Shown here: positions 1 to 8,408 of the stretch, one piece after another
Numbering within the stretch: position 1 is the stretch's first letter
How the letters are laid out: each line of letters begins with the position of its first letter
Virus record (IMG/VR): IMGVR_UViG_3300028774_000007
Span: 79,234 to 143,233 of that record
Origin: a virus
Direction: 5' to 3' (one strand)
DNA: 64,000 nt
The notes under the pieces: model-generated
Told to the model about the DNA's origin: nothing
What the model saw: only the letters and a program-made list of their open reading frames with translations
Databases searched by the model: none
Translations under genes and position numbers: made by a program

Positions 1-824
1 AAATGTCCACCACCACCAAAAGATTCAGCAACTTTACTACAATCGACTGTCTTATCTGTTGAGAATAAGGAATAGGTGTACTGTGTGCCATCAAAAACAT
101 AAACAACCACAAATGGATATTGATTAATCTTATCTCCAAAAATCCAACTATTTGATTTTTTATTTATAACATAGCATTTATATCCTGCTAGTTCTGATTC
201 ATATCCAAAATTAGATAAATAATATTCATTATCCGAATCTATATATTTTTTGATAATATTTCCATCGTGAATAATATCGTCCAAAATATTTGTGTGTCCA
301 AATTTATCTTCTGATAATAACCTATCCCATATTGGATTAGATGGTGTCATATTAAGGCTTTCAATCCCTAACTTGAAATATGTGGTCATATCTCCATATT
401 TATAAATCCAACAATCATAATCAGAAACTAATTTAATATACATGGGACATTCTTCGAAACTTACGTTATATAAAAACATATAAGTTAATGCCGCACCAGA
501 TATCTTATCTTGGATTAAACCTTTGATATTATGTAAATTTTTATATTTTTTAATTAACTTTAGTGAAGATATATGGTGGTCACACCACACTATATTAGTA
601 GTTCTATTTAGTATATTTTGGAATTGGTCTAAAGTTGGTTCTGTGAAAGAATAGTCTACTATGTATACCTTTTCATTATTAGATACAACATCTGGTAATG
701 GTTTAGTATAATCAACTTCAAAGAAATCTTTTTTAGAAAACGCATACCCATGTTTCTCTTCGTAATTTAAAACAACTGATGCCGCACAAATACCATCCAT
801 ATCATTATGATAAAAACATTTCAT
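1..824 (-). CDS. DHH-family phosphoesterase, C-terminus cut by window edge
   Basis: An open frame from the ATG at 824 runs off the window start (274 codons seen). The N-terminus holds the HNDMDG metal motif (residues 6-11), then an IVDYS segment near 57, WCDHH at 80-84 (the DHH signature), and the glycine-rich GGGGH of the DHHA1 domain at the very edge. Together these define the RecJ/NrnA/oligoribonuclease superfamily, Mn-dependent enzymes that hydrolyse short oligonucleotides or phosphodiester substrates. AAGGAG sits 10 bases upstream of the start. It follows the macro-domain gene in the same minus-strand operon. A nano-RNase or cyclic-nucleotide role is possible; the substrate cannot be told from sequence. 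Confidence 0.85.
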   Translation of the reverse strand, partial: MKCFYHNDMDGICAASVVLNYEEKHGYAFSKKDFFEVDYTKPLPDVVSNNEKVYIVDYSFTEPTLDQFQNILNRTTNIVWCDHHISSLKLIKKYKNLHNIKGLIQDKISGAALTYMFLYNVSFEECPMYIKLVSDYDCWIYKYGDMTTYFKLGIESLNMTPSNPIWDRLLSEDKFGHTNILDDIIHDGNIIKKYIDSDNEYYLSNFGYESELAGYKCYVINKKSNSWIFGDKINQYPFVVVYVFDGTQYTYSLFSTDKTVDCSKVAESFGGGGH

Positions 825-837
825 TAATTTATTCTCC

Positions 838-1254
838 TTATAATTTACATACTAAAATTTTACAATCCGTATCTTTAAACACATCTTCGATAATCTGCCT
901 AACCATTCCCCATTGAAGCCTGTCTCTTGTGCAACCTAACTTGTAAATCGCTATTTTTTCAATCTTCTTTTCAATAATAATATCTCTCATCATTTCTAAT
1001 GATTTAGTCAGCGATTCATATGTAGGCTTATTCCAATACTTAGATTTTGTTACCAAATTAAATACTTTATTTACTAGAATACAATCTGGATATGTACGCT
1101 TACCATTTTGATGTAGGTATTGTCTTAGATGAAATCTTTTTTGGAACTCAACCGCTATTCCTGCCCCTAGTTCATAATCAGCAGAAATACAATGTGCTAG
1201 ATAATATTCATTTGGAAGATTGAATAAATTATATTTTATTTCTTTAATTTTCAT
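838..1254 (-). CDS. Macro-domain protein (TARG1/DarG-like ADP-ribose hydrolase)
   Basis: 138 residues, the length of a stand-alone macro domain. HCISADYELGAGIAVEFQKRF (roughly residues 21-41) matches the first ADP-ribose-binding segment of the ALC1/TARG1-type macro proteins, and IYKLGCTRDRLQW near 104-116 matches the second glycine loop. Members bind ADP-ribose and many remove it from protein or DNA; DarG macro domains reverse DarT modification of thymine in DNA. An anti-defence or detoxifying role is inferred from the family. It lies between a 60-residue unknown and the DHH gene with short gaps. Confidence 0.8.
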   Translation of the reverse strand: MKIKEIKYNLFNLPNEYYLAHCISADYELGAGIAVEFQKRFHLRQYLHQNGKRTYPDCILVNKVFNLVTKSKYWNKPTYESLTKSLEMMRDIIIEKKIEKIAIYKLGCTRDRLQWGMVRQIIEDVFKDTDCKILVCKL

Positions 1255-1264
1255 TTTGTCCTTT

Positions 1265-1447
1265 CTAAACTGATTTAACTAATTCGTAATCATCAGCCGT
1301 ATTTTCATTAATATAGTCTATCATACCTAAATATTTCAAATTATCCATACTAAATGTATTAACATTAACTTGATGAGTAATTTGATATTTAACTTTTGAC
1401 TTTTTATTTATAATGGTATCTCCAATTTTAATAATTTTATATTCCAT
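1265..1447 (-). CDS. Hypothetical 60-residue protein
   Basis: Not recognised. Small basic-acidic protein rich in Ile/Lys/Asn without Cys motifs or membrane segments; the N-terminal half looks like a small beta barrel (KIGDTIINKKSKVKYQI). It lies between the DUF3307 gene and the macro gene in the operon and starts at an ATG behind AGGAGACATTACA. Confidence 0.6.
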   Translation of the reverse strand: MEYKIIKIGDTIINKKSKVKYQITHQVNVNTFSMDNLKYLGMIDYINENTADDYELVKSV

Positions 1448-1460
1448 TGTAATGTCTCCT

Positions 1461-1823
1461 TTAGAATATCATACAAACTAATATTTGTACAATGTGTAAA
1501 CTCTGGTCAATGTAAAGTGAATGCCAATCTGAAATATTAAGTTTCTTATACCATCCTCTACATTTCCATGCATCAATTAACATATGACCAAATACTAAGA
1601 ATGCTAGTTTTAATGGGATATATGCGAATCCAAAAATCATAAGACCAAATGTAATACCGATACCCCAAATTGCAGAATGGACAAATAGTATATAATTACT
1701 CTTTGCCTTATAAGTTGCTAAAAATTCACTTTGAAGTGAATAATCCAATAATAGATTTATCCAATATAAAAAGATAAATATATAAAAAGGATTTTGTTTT
1801 ATTTGTTCTAATAAAATATTCAT
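1461..1823 (-). CDS. DUF3307-family membrane protein
   Basis: 120 residues with about four membrane segments. It has the DUF3307 pattern: an N-terminal D-Y-S-L-Q-S-E-F motif (residues 27-34), a central helix pair containing FGHMLIDAWK (78-87) and a C-terminal DQSLHIVQ (106-113). The family is known from bacterial and phage genomes; its function is unknown. First gene behind the promoter at 1855-1883. Confidence 0.75.
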   Translation of the reverse strand: MNILLEQIKQNPFYIFIFLYWINLLLDYSLQSEFLATYKAKSNYILFVHSAIWGIGITFGLMIFGFAYIPLKLAFLVFGHMLIDAWKCRGWYKKLNISDWHSLYIDQSLHIVQILVCMIF

Positions 1824-1854
1824 TTGTGTACTCCTTTATTTATTCCCTATATAT

Positions 1855-1883
1855 ATTATAGTATATTTTAATTGTTTTGTCAA
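1855..1883 (-). promoter_or_regulatory. Sigma-A type promoter
   Basis: Minus strand: TTGACA (1878-1883), 17-base spacer, TATAAT (1855-1860), preceded by AATTTAC. Drives the DUF3307, macro and DHH operon. Confidence 0.85.
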
Positions 1884-1888
1884 GTAAA

Positions 1889-2290
1889 TTAGGAATTAAA
1901 TTCTTTTATATTATATCCATAAGAATTAAGCCAATCGGCTACTAGATGACGATGGCAAAAATCTTCTGGTTTTTCGTAACAAATAAGGGCGATACTATCA
2001 TGGATATTCATATTGTAATATGAAGTATTTTTCATCAAATCTGCTAAATCTTTAAGTACTTTTTTATAATCTAGTTTATCTAATACTTCTGATTGGAAAT
2101 GTTCTATGTAAAAATCATTATCATGATTTTCTTTCCACTCCATAAAGAATTTATATTTAGGAGCAAGTTTCTTATATTCTAATCCATCCCATCCTTTAGG
2201 ACTTTTACCACAAATTGCAATTGGAATAATGTTTGGTGTAAGATTCTTTATATTAGAAAAATAACTTGTATATATCATTTTATACTCCAT
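1889..2290 (-). CDS. DUF488-family protein
   Basis: 133 residues. The C-terminal ALICYEKPEDFCHRHLVADWL (residues 104-124) is the Cys-x-x-P-x-x-CHR signature of DUF488, and the N-terminal YTSYFSN and KGWDG segments match the family too. DUF488 proteins are widespread in bacteria and phages, with a conserved C/H pocket but no established reaction. It sits alone between the dUTPase terminator and the promoter at 1855. Confidence 0.75.
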   Translation of the reverse strand: MEYKMIYTSYFSNIKNLTPNIIPIAICGKSPKGWDGLEYKKLAPKYKFFMEWKENHDNDFYIEHFQSEVLDKLDYKKVLKDLADLMKNTSYYNMNIHDSIALICYEKPEDFCHRHLVADWLNSYGYNIKEFNS

Positions 2291-2294
2291 CCTA

Positions 2295-2326
2295 AAAAGG
2301 GCAAGCTAACAAAAGCTTACCCTTTT
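2295..2326 (-). terminator. Rho-independent terminator after dut
   Basis: Two 13-base arms (2295-2307 and 2314-2326, one mismatch) around a 6-base loop, followed on the minus strand by TTTTTAGG. Ends the long nucleotide-metabolism operon downstream of dUTPase. Confidence 0.75.
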
Positions 2327-2334
2327 AATATTAT

Positions 2335-2865
2335 TTATTTACCGCTACTACCTAACATTCCCATACCACGTTTTGATTCAATCTTTTTTAAATCTTCATA
2401 TGGAAGTTCTTCAATATTTGTTTTAGGTACTGGTAGTAGTAACGATTGGGTAATAGCTTTTTTATATGGATAAATTATTACATCATTTCCAAACTTTAAT
2501 TTTATTGATTCTATTTGTTCATTCTTTTCTTTTTCGTCTTCTTTAAATTTTAGAATAATAATAAAATTATTTGTGGTATTAGTAATAGGAACTTTCCATT
2601 CGTTTCTAAATCCAGAATCAATTACTCCACAACGTTGTGCAATACCTTTTGTACCAGTTGAACCACGTTCTTTTAAAATCATAACATATTCATCTGAAAA
2701 TGCAGATGCGATTCCTGTTTCAATCATGACTGTTGTATGAGGATTTATTACTAAATATTCTTGTGTAAAATTTGCATATATATCATATCCTGCATTTTCT
2801 ATATCTTTATTTGGTATAACCCCATCACTTTTTACTTTTGAAAAATAAACTTTAATTTCACTCAT
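2335..2865 (-). CDS. dut: dUTPase
   Basis: dUTP diphosphatase: converts dUTP to dUMP and pyrophosphate, limiting uracil in DNA and feeding ThyX. All five trimeric-dUTPase motifs are visible: NAGYDIYA, KERGSTG, RCGVIDSGFRNEW, KAITQ and the C-terminal RGMGMLGSSGK, a degenerate form of RGxGGFGSTG. The 176 residues are slightly longer than usual because of an acidic/lysine-rich insert before motif 4. The ATG at 2865 is chosen because AAAGGAGAT (2872-2880) precedes it. It sits with nrdJ, a deoxyribonucleotidase, a dNMP kinase and thyX, as a dTTP-synthesis group. Confidence 0.92.
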   Translation of the reverse strand: MSEIKVYFSKVKSDGVIPNKDIENAGYDIYANFTQEYLVINPHTTVMIETGIASAFSDEYVMILKERGSTGTKGIAQRCGVIDSGFRNEWKVPITNTTNNFIIILKFKEDEKEKNEQIESIKLKFGNDVIIYPYKKAITQSLLLPVPKTNIEELPYEDLKKIESKRGMGMLGSSGK

Positions 2866-2881
2866 ATTAAAATCTCCTTTA

Positions 2882-3382
2882 TTATATATCATTTTTTATA
2901 AATCTAGCGTTATTGATATCTCGTTTTCTTGGATTAATTAAATTATGTAGTCTCCTATGTTCTGACTTTGTTAATACTAATAAATTATTTACATCATTAT
3001 TTAATTTATTGAAATCTTTATGATGAACTTCATATTTTGGTAATAGATACTTAATGCCATTAATTTCTACACTATTTTCTTTATTTAATAAATATTTTTC
3101 TGCAACTAATCTATGCTCAAAAACAAAATCATCATCATTCTTAAATGGATGATTAGGACATCTAATAAGTTTATACCCATGACTAATTCGTTTATCAGAT
3201 TTCCATGATGTATTTAGATTTCCTTTTAACCCATATTGTGGATTATTTTTACCTTTAAATGTTTCTTTTTTATCTATTCCCATACATTTCCTTGAACAAT
3301 AATTATGTTTAGATATACGTGATGGTTTTCTATGAAATTTTTTATTACATATTTCACATTCACAATTCACTTCGCTTTTCAA
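2882..3382 (-). CDS. HNH homing endonuclease with N-terminal zinc finger
   Basis: 166 residues. N-terminal CECEICNKKF and YCSRKC form a zinc-binding module; the C-terminal half carries YEVHHKDFNKLNN followed by LLVLTKSEHRRLH, the HNH-3 homing nuclease pattern. Start is TTG at 3380-3382, overlapping the nrdJ stop. It is a free-standing mobile endonuclease wedged between nrdJ and dut, a typical neighbour for phage ribonucleotide reductase genes. Confidence 0.85.
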   Translation of the reverse strand: MKSEVNCECEICNKKFHRKPSRISKHNYCSRKCMGIDKKETFKGKNNPQYGLKGNLNTSWKSDKRISHGYKLIRCPNHPFKNDDDFVFEHRLVAEKYLLNKENSVEINGIKYLLPKYEVHHKDFNKLNNDVNNLLVLTKSEHRRLHNLINPRKRDINNARFIKNDI

Positions 3383-5727
3383 CTACATCTACTCCATCCA
3401 CATGACTTACATAAATTACATCCACCTTCAAATATTAATGGCTCGGCACATTGAGGACAAATACCAGTTTTTATTAGTTGCTCTTTAGGGTCAGCCACAA
3501 TGCAAGAATCAATTATTTTAGTAGGTTGTTTAATAACTTGTGGAATGGTAATCTTTTTTGGTTTAATTTCTTCTTCTGTCTCATCGTCTTCTTCATCATC
3601 ATCTTCATCATCTAATCCTAATTCGCTTCTGACTTCTTTATACATATCAATTAATGCATTTCCAATAGCCATTGGACAGCAAGCGCCTTTTGATGTATCA
3701 TGTTTTAATACCGTTCTATTGGTATATGACGAACAAAGTCCACTACTATTTAATTGGTCTACGATGGTATAAATATTTCCGCCCAACCTAGCGCACAATG
3801 AAATTGTACGAGACAATCCAATCATGAAATTATTACAACCGCCACTCGAACCTTTATCAAAGAACGTTTCAAGTAAATCACCAGTCACAGGGTCAAACCA
3901 TGCTGTACAATGTAAACTACCACAACCAGTAATTAATCTACGTTTCTTACCAATCTCATCATTATTTATTAATAAGATATCTCCACGTTTTAATTCTGTC
4001 AGTACTTTTTTATCTTTATTGTCATCTATAGAAGTTAATATTCCAGTACGTTTGCATCCATCAACATAAATTGTCATTCCTTTAAGCTTTTGTTCCCAAC
4101 CATATAAATAAACTTTCTCTATATCATCTAATGTTGATTCTTTAGGTAAGTTTAAAGTAGAACTAATAGCTGTATCGATATGTTTTTGCATTGTTGATTG
4201 CATATCAATTCTATTTTTCCAAGGAATCATATCTGATGATACAAAATATTCTGGTAATGTTTTTGTATCATATTTTTTCATATACTCTGTTGCTTCGTCA
4301 ATAAATACATCATAATAAACATCTTGATTTTTATGCAGTGTTTCTGTTTTACGTTTATAAGACATTCTAAATATAGGTTCACATCCAGTACTAACATTTA
4401 ACATTGTACCAATGCTACCAGATGGTGCAATTGATAATAAAGAACAATTGCGTAACCCATATAATTTTAATTCTTCAATTTCATCATCCGTAAAATGTTC
4501 TTTAATGATTTTTGATTTCCAAACTAATTCTGTATATTTTGGAAATGAGCCTTTAGAAACTGCATTATCTGATGAAGAAATAACCGCGCTTCTAAACATT
4601 TCGTACAAAATACTATCTATAAGTTTTAATGATTGTTCATCTCCGTATGTAATACCCATTTTTAAGAACATTGAAGCAACACCCATAACCCCTAATCCAG
4701 TATTTCTATAGTTTATAGCCATATCTCTTTGTTCTTGTAATGCATGATACTTGAATCCATAGTCTAAAACTTCATCTAAAGCTGTAATAGCAATTCCAAC
4801 ATCATTTTTGAAAGAATTTAAATCAAATTCAGCATTTTCTGTATATGGGTTAATAACATATTCTGATAGATTCATTGACCCTAAATTACAAGCCCCATTT
4901 TTTGGAAGTGGCTGTTCCCCACATGGATTACCAGTAACTACTTTATAATCATCAACAAATTCCATAATATTATGATTTCTAAATTCATTTGTAAATATGA
5001 TTCCTGGCTCTGCCCAATCAAAAGCATTTAAACACATTGATTTATATACATCTATTGGGCAAACATCATATTTAATTTCCCCACTGTCGTATTTAAAGGT
5101 AATATGTTTAATTAATTTTTCACCAGTCAAGTAAAAATGTTTTACCATATCCATAAATTCATTATCTATTTCAAGTGATAAATTCGCCTTTTCAATTTCT
5201 CCTGTCTTACTTTTAACAGTAATAAAAGTCTCTGCTTCTTTATGCCATGCATCAAGAGACATCATTAATGCACCTTTACGAGAACCGCCTTGTGAAATAC
5301 TTTCTGTAACTCTGTCAAAAATTCTCATAAAAGGGATTATACCATCTGATTCATAGCCACCACTTGTGGAAGACCCTTTTGGTCTAATTTTTGATAATGA
5401 TAATCCTTGACCACCTTGCGTTTTATATGTAATAGCAAGATTCTTTGCTAAATCCATTATTTCAGAAACACTATCTGGCGCATATCCACTAGAATAACAA
5501 TTTGATGTGCTTGCATTTCTTCCAGTATTATAGTTAGTCATAGTACGACCACCATAAATAAATTTCTTTTTTAAAATCATATTTTTAATAGATTCATTAC
5601 CATTAGAAATCCTGTTAATCATTTCATCAAATGTTTCTTTTTTACCATTTAATGTTTGCATATATTTTCCTGTACAAATATCAATCCCAAGTGTATTATT
5701 TTCGCCTAACCATTGTTCAACTGTCAA
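3379..5727 (-). CDS. nrdJ: Adenosylcobalamin-dependent (class II) ribonucleotide reductase
   Basis: 782 residues, full length. Reduces ribonucleotides to deoxyribonucleotides using a cobalamin-generated thiyl radical, oxygen-independently. Visible landmarks: NCYSS at 76-80 (redox Cys), GGQGLSLSKIRPKGS near 105-119, NPCGEQPL at 267-274 (active site N-x-C-x-E), SIAPSGSIGT, then an acidic linker of Asp/Glu repeats near 705-720 and a C-terminal zinc ribbon with Cys 757, 760, 773 and 776 followed by the terminal redox Cys. No NrdB-type radical subunit or activase is nearby, which fits class II. The gene overlaps the deoxyribonucleotidase gene upstream and the HNH gene downstream. Confidence 0.95.
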   Translation of the reverse strand: MTVEQWLGENNTLGIDICTGKYMQTLNGKKETFDEMINRISNGNESIKNMILKKKFIYGGRTMTNYNTGRNASTSNCYSSGYAPDSVSEIMDLAKNLAITYKTQGGQGLSLSKIRPKGSSTSGGYESDGIIPFMRIFDRVTESISQGGSRKGALMMSLDAWHKEAETFITVKSKTGEIEKANLSLEIDNEFMDMVKHFYLTGEKLIKHITFKYDSGEIKYDVCPIDVYKSMCLNAFDWAEPGIIFTNEFRNHNIMEFVDDYKVVTGNPCGEQPLPKNGACNLGSMNLSEYVINPYTENAEFDLNSFKNDVGIAITALDEVLDYGFKYHALQEQRDMAINYRNTGLGVMGVASMFLKMGITYGDEQSLKLIDSILYEMFRSAVISSSDNAVSKGSFPKYTELVWKSKIIKEHFTDDEIEELKLYGLRNCSLLSIAPSGSIGTMLNVSTGCEPIFRMSYKRKTETLHKNQDVYYDVFIDEATEYMKKYDTKTLPEYFVSSDMIPWKNRIDMQSTMQKHIDTAISSTLNLPKESTLDDIEKVYLYGWEQKLKGMTIYVDGCKRTGILTSIDDNKDKKVLTELKRGDILLINNDEIGKKRRLITGCGSLHCTAWFDPVTGDLLETFFDKGSSGGCNNFMIGLSRTISLCARLGGNIYTIVDQLNSSGLCSSYTNRTVLKHDTSKGACCPMAIGNALIDMYKEVRSELGLDDEDDDEEDDETEEEIKPKKITIPQVIKQPTKIIDSCIVADPKEQLIKTGICPQCAEPLIFEGGCNLCKSCGWSRCS

Positions 5728-6307
5728 TATTCGTTCCCCCTATACATGATTTATATTCTTGAATATATTTATAAACATCAGCCCAATCACCTGCAAGGTC
5801 AATCTGATATTTATTAACATCAAATCCTTGATTCCACGGATATTTTAATAATATCTTTTTGTATTTTCCGTCAACTAAATTATGTACAGCATCATCTACC
5901 ATGATATCTACATCAACCATTTGCTTATTTCCGCAAACAAATAAATGCTTATGAAGATTTATAAATGGATACTCTTTTTTAAATATGTTAATTTTAGTCT
6001 CTAGTATTGTTGGGGCTGTATCCGTTATCAAATACAAATCTATATCATTATCTTTACTCAATTTTTTCATATATAATTGAGATTCATATAACGGTTGTAC
6101 ACGCTCCCAAAGTTTAGGGTTTACCCACAAATCTTCTACAAGTCTTTTATACTCTTTTGGAAATATATTTCTCATATCCCATTCAGTAATATCTTCCATT
6201 GTATAGTGTAACCCTGTGTATTCATTAAATAAACTTATGAATGCGAATGTCGAATCGAATAAGACACAATCATAATCTACTCCAACTTTTATCTTATTTA
6301 TTTTCAC
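5717..6307 (-). CDS. HAD-family 5'(3')-deoxyribonucleotidase-like phosphatase
   Basis: About 196 residues. VGVDYDCVLFD near the N-terminus is the DxDxxxxD nucleophile motif of HAD phosphatases; LITDT (motif 2), the conserved lysine and VDIMVDDAVHNL (motif 4) follow as in NT5C/YorS-type deoxyribonucleotidases, which dephosphorylate dNMPs and tune the dNTP pool. The GTG at 6305-6307 is preferred over the overlapping TTG at 6308-6310 because AAGGAG ends at 6312. Overlaps both neighbours, so translation is probably coupled. Confidence 0.8.
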   Translation of the reverse strand: MKINKIKVGVDYDCVLFDSTFAFISLFNEYTGLHYTMEDITEWDMRNIFPKEYKRLVEDLWVNPKLWERVQPLYESQLYMKKLSKDNDIDLYLITDTAPTILETKINIFKKEYPFINLHKHLFVCGNKQMVDVDIMVDDAVHNLVDGKYKKILLKYPWNQGFDVNKYQIDLAGDWADVYKYIQEYKSCIGGTNIDS

Positions 6308-6800
6308 CAATCTCCTTTATAAATTTAATTGCTTCTTGTTCTAAATCTTCAATCGTATCATTATTATTTATAGTATAGTCATATGCAAAATTTAATACAT
6401 TTGCATCAGCCATATTTGATTCAATCCGCTTTATATTGTTATTAGTAATTAATAATGTTTTTGCCCCAAAATCATTTACAAATCTTTGGATTTCGTCTGG
6501 TTCACGAACGTGTATGAACAGAAATGGACAATTATTCCCTTTGAATATATCGATTACTTCTACAACATCTTTATAAGGCATATCATTATAATCTGAAAAT
6601 AATAGTTTTAAATCGCTTAATAATTTTCTATCTTTTTCTGTTTTACCGCCATCCCATCCACCTATTTTAGCAATCATCTTTACTTTGTTAACAGATGAAT
6701 AATTCATTACTTGATATTTACAGTTCTTCTTTACTAAATGTACGAAAGTATCCTTTCCCCATGAGCCAGAACCGTTGATGATTATAATCGTTTTATTCAA
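6294..6800 (-). CDS. Deoxynucleoside monophosphate kinase-like P-loop protein
   Basis: About 168 residues starting at a TTG (6798-6800) seven bases after GAGGGGG. IIINGSGSWGKDTF is a Walker A loop near the N-terminus, and the fold resembles the phage dNMP kinase group (T4 gp1-like). Later IHVREPDEI and a C-terminal helix pair match the NMP-kinase core. Placed between thyX and the deoxyribonucleotidase, it would phosphorylate dNMPs for polymerisation. The exact base specificity is unknown. Confidence 0.7.
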   Translation of the reverse strand: MNKTIIIINGSGSWGKDTFVHLVKKNCKYQVMNYSSVNKVKMIAKIGGWDGGKTEKDRKLLSDLKLLFSDYNDMPYKDVVEVIDIFKGNNCPFLFIHVREPDEIQRFVNDFGAKTLLITNNNIKRIESNMADANVLNFAYDYTINNNDTIEDLEQEAIKFIKEIGENK

Positions 6801-6801
6801 T

Positions 6802-7410
6802 TTATTCCCCCTCTTTTTTAGATAGTCTCTTGTAAAAATCATCATTATATGCCGCATATCTTTCTCTGATATCTAACATATTAATATCTTTGTGAGTTTC
6901 TGTAAATTTTTCCCAAAAGTTACATGGTTTAAATTCTGGACACCCACAACGATAAATGCAGTTTGGAACAAGAACATTTGCTATTTCTGGTTCTGGTTTA
7001 TGTATTGTATACTTCAAATCTTCCGCAAGTTTTCTAGCTTCATCAGCGGCTTGATAACATAATCTTTTACGTTCTGTGTCAATTAAATTTTGTGGGTTAG
7101 CGAACCCATTAAAATCAACTAAACTATCTTGTGGTTTTTTATCTCTATCTTCGCCAGTTCTATCAGTTCGCTGTGTTCCAATGAATTTTTCCCATTTATG
7201 TCGTGACCACTCTGTACTAACCCAATATTTAATATTTTTCCAAACCCATAAAATATTAATGATTCTAATTGGGCTATGCTCTGAAATTAGAAGGTCTTCT
7301 TTAAATTTTTGAGAAGGTTCGTTCTCTGTAAAATCTTTATTTACAGTTGTTCTACAACAATTCTTAACAGTTTTCCAACTGCCATAAATTTCATTAATTT
7401 CAGTTTTCAA
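6802..7410 (-). CDS. thyX: FAD-dependent thymidylate synthase (ThyX-like, divergent)
   Basis: About 202 residues. SEHSPIRIINILWVW and then WSRHKWEKFIGTQRTDR reproduce the ThyX order (EHs.. segment, RH..(x)..QR.xR motif); the canonical RHRxxSxNExSxRY is degenerate. ThyX makes dTMP from dUMP with methylene-THF and reduced flavin. A Cys-rich tail (CIYRCGCPEFKPC) is unusual. TTG at 7408-7410 is preferred over the longer frame since AAGGAG lies at 7418-7423 and no overlap with the hydrolase is then needed. Neighbours nrdJ, dut and a dNMP kinase support the call. Confidence 0.75.
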   Translation of the reverse strand: MKTEINEIYGSWKTVKNCCRTTVNKDFTENEPSQKFKEDLLISEHSPIRIINILWVWKNIKYWVSTEWSRHKWEKFIGTQRTDRTGEDRDKKPQDSLVDFNGFANPQNLIDTERKRLCYQAADEARKLAEDLKYTIHKPEPEIANVLVPNCIYRCGCPEFKPCNFWEKFTETHKDINMLDIRERYAAYNDDFYKRLSKKEGE

Positions 7411-7432
7411 ATAGTTTCTCCTTATATTACTA

Positions 7433-8074
7433 TCACATAGTACTATAATATGTATTACCAATTTGTTTCCATAGTTTACCTAAATGCCTATACTCTGACT
7501 GATATACAACATTGGAAGGACAAAGAGTTTCACCTTCTAAAACTCTTTTAGCAATTGCATAAGCCCTCTTAACAGCTTCTTGTTCACAAGCATTTTTTGC
7601 TCTGCTAGGGAATTTTACACCATTTTCAAACCCTGCATATTGACCTTCTGATTCTAAAACTCCACGGATGGTGTTAGCAAACTTGCCACTTTTTACTCTA
7701 TTTATAATAACATTGCCATCGAGTATTCTTTGAATATCTGTGGCATTATTTCCACCGTGTTCATTATATATACCTGCCGCCATACAAAACAAATCATCGT
7801 CAGTATAGTTATAAACCTTTTTAGAAATTTCTTTAGGCGGCGGTGTATATATTGATTTAATTTTCATATCACTAACTTTTTCTTTAGTGATTAAACTAAT
7901 CTCGTTAAAGACTGTTGGTTCGCTAGTGTTCTCTATTTTACCAATACAATTCTCTATTTTGTATTTATGAATTGGCGTTTCTGTAGCTTTCACTTGAAAG
8001 TCTATTCTATCACTCATTAATGATATTGATAACATGAGTGCTAATGAAAGGCATATCGCGCTAGTCCTTTGCAC
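7433..8074 (-). CDS. Secreted SleB-type cell wall hydrolase
   Basis: 213 residues from a GTG start with AAGGAG upstream. An N-terminal hydrophobic stretch (residues 6-20) reads as a signal peptide or anchor; the C-terminal Hydrolase_2/SleB domain begins at DDLFCMAAGIYNEHGG, whose Glu is the likely catalytic residue, and continues with the NVIINRVKSGKFANTIRGVL and EGQYAGFENG segments. Members cut peptidoglycan (lytic transglycosylase-like). It is odd that it sits in the nucleotide operon rather than a lysis or tail cassette. Confidence 0.85.
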   Translation of the reverse strand: MQRTSAICLSLALMLSISLMSDRIDFQVKATETPIHKYKIENCIGKIENTSEPTVFNEISLITKEKVSDMKIKSIYTPPPKEISKKVYNYTDDDLFCMAAGIYNEHGGNNATDIQRILDGNVIINRVKSGKFANTIRGVLESEGQYAGFENGVKFPSRAKNACEQEAVKRAYAIAKRVLEGETLCPSNVVYQSEYRHLGKLWKQIGNTYYSTM

Positions 8075-8091
8075 AAAATCACGCTCCTTAG

Positions 8092-8322
8092 TTATCCTTT
8101 GTCAACTAAGTCTAGGTCATCTATCCAAAATAACCATTGTGGAGTTGATTCATCTTCTTCTAGTATATACATAAATGTATAAAAATTATCAACGTCCAAC
8201 TTAGCCGTAAAGGTATTATTTTTGTTTTCTGTAATAAACTTTGTAAATTTGTCAGAGTATTTACCTCTTTCGAGGATTTTGTCCGTTTTGATTTTTACTT
8301 TTCTACCAGATATATTTTCCAT
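8092..8322 (-). CDS. Hypothetical 76-residue protein
   Basis: Not recognised. Starts at the ATG 8320-8322, downstream of AGGAG at 8334-8338 and of the promoter at 8345-8373; a longer frame begins inside that promoter and is rejected. Looks like a small beta-rich domain ending in an acidic WLFWIDDLDLV stretch. First gene of the operon that contains the cell wall hydrolase and thyX. Confidence 0.65.
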   Translation of the reverse strand: MENISGRKVKIKTDKILERGKYSDKFTKFITENKNNTFTAKLDVDNFYTFMYILEEDESTPQWLFWIDDLDLVDKG

Positions 8323-8344
8323 ATTTTTTTTAACTCCTATATAT

Positions 8345-8373
8345 ATTATAGTATAATTTACAGTGTTTGTCAA
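8345..8373 (-). promoter_or_regulatory. Sigma-A type promoter
   Basis: Minus strand TTGACA (8368-8373), 17-base spacer, TATAAT (8345-8350). Heads the large operon from 8.3 kb down to dut at 2.3 kb. Confidence 0.87.
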
Positions 8374-8408
8374 GTAATTAGGATATTTATTTAATTAGAA
8401 TTTATTTT

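Noticed and set aside
3500-3772. Plus-strand ORF rich in serine
   Set aside because: Mirror of the acidic Asp/Glu linker codons of nrdJ; no SD.
8323-8373. Longer start for the 8092 gene
   Set aside because: Would begin inside the TTGACA/TATAAT promoter; the ATG at 8322 has its own SD.
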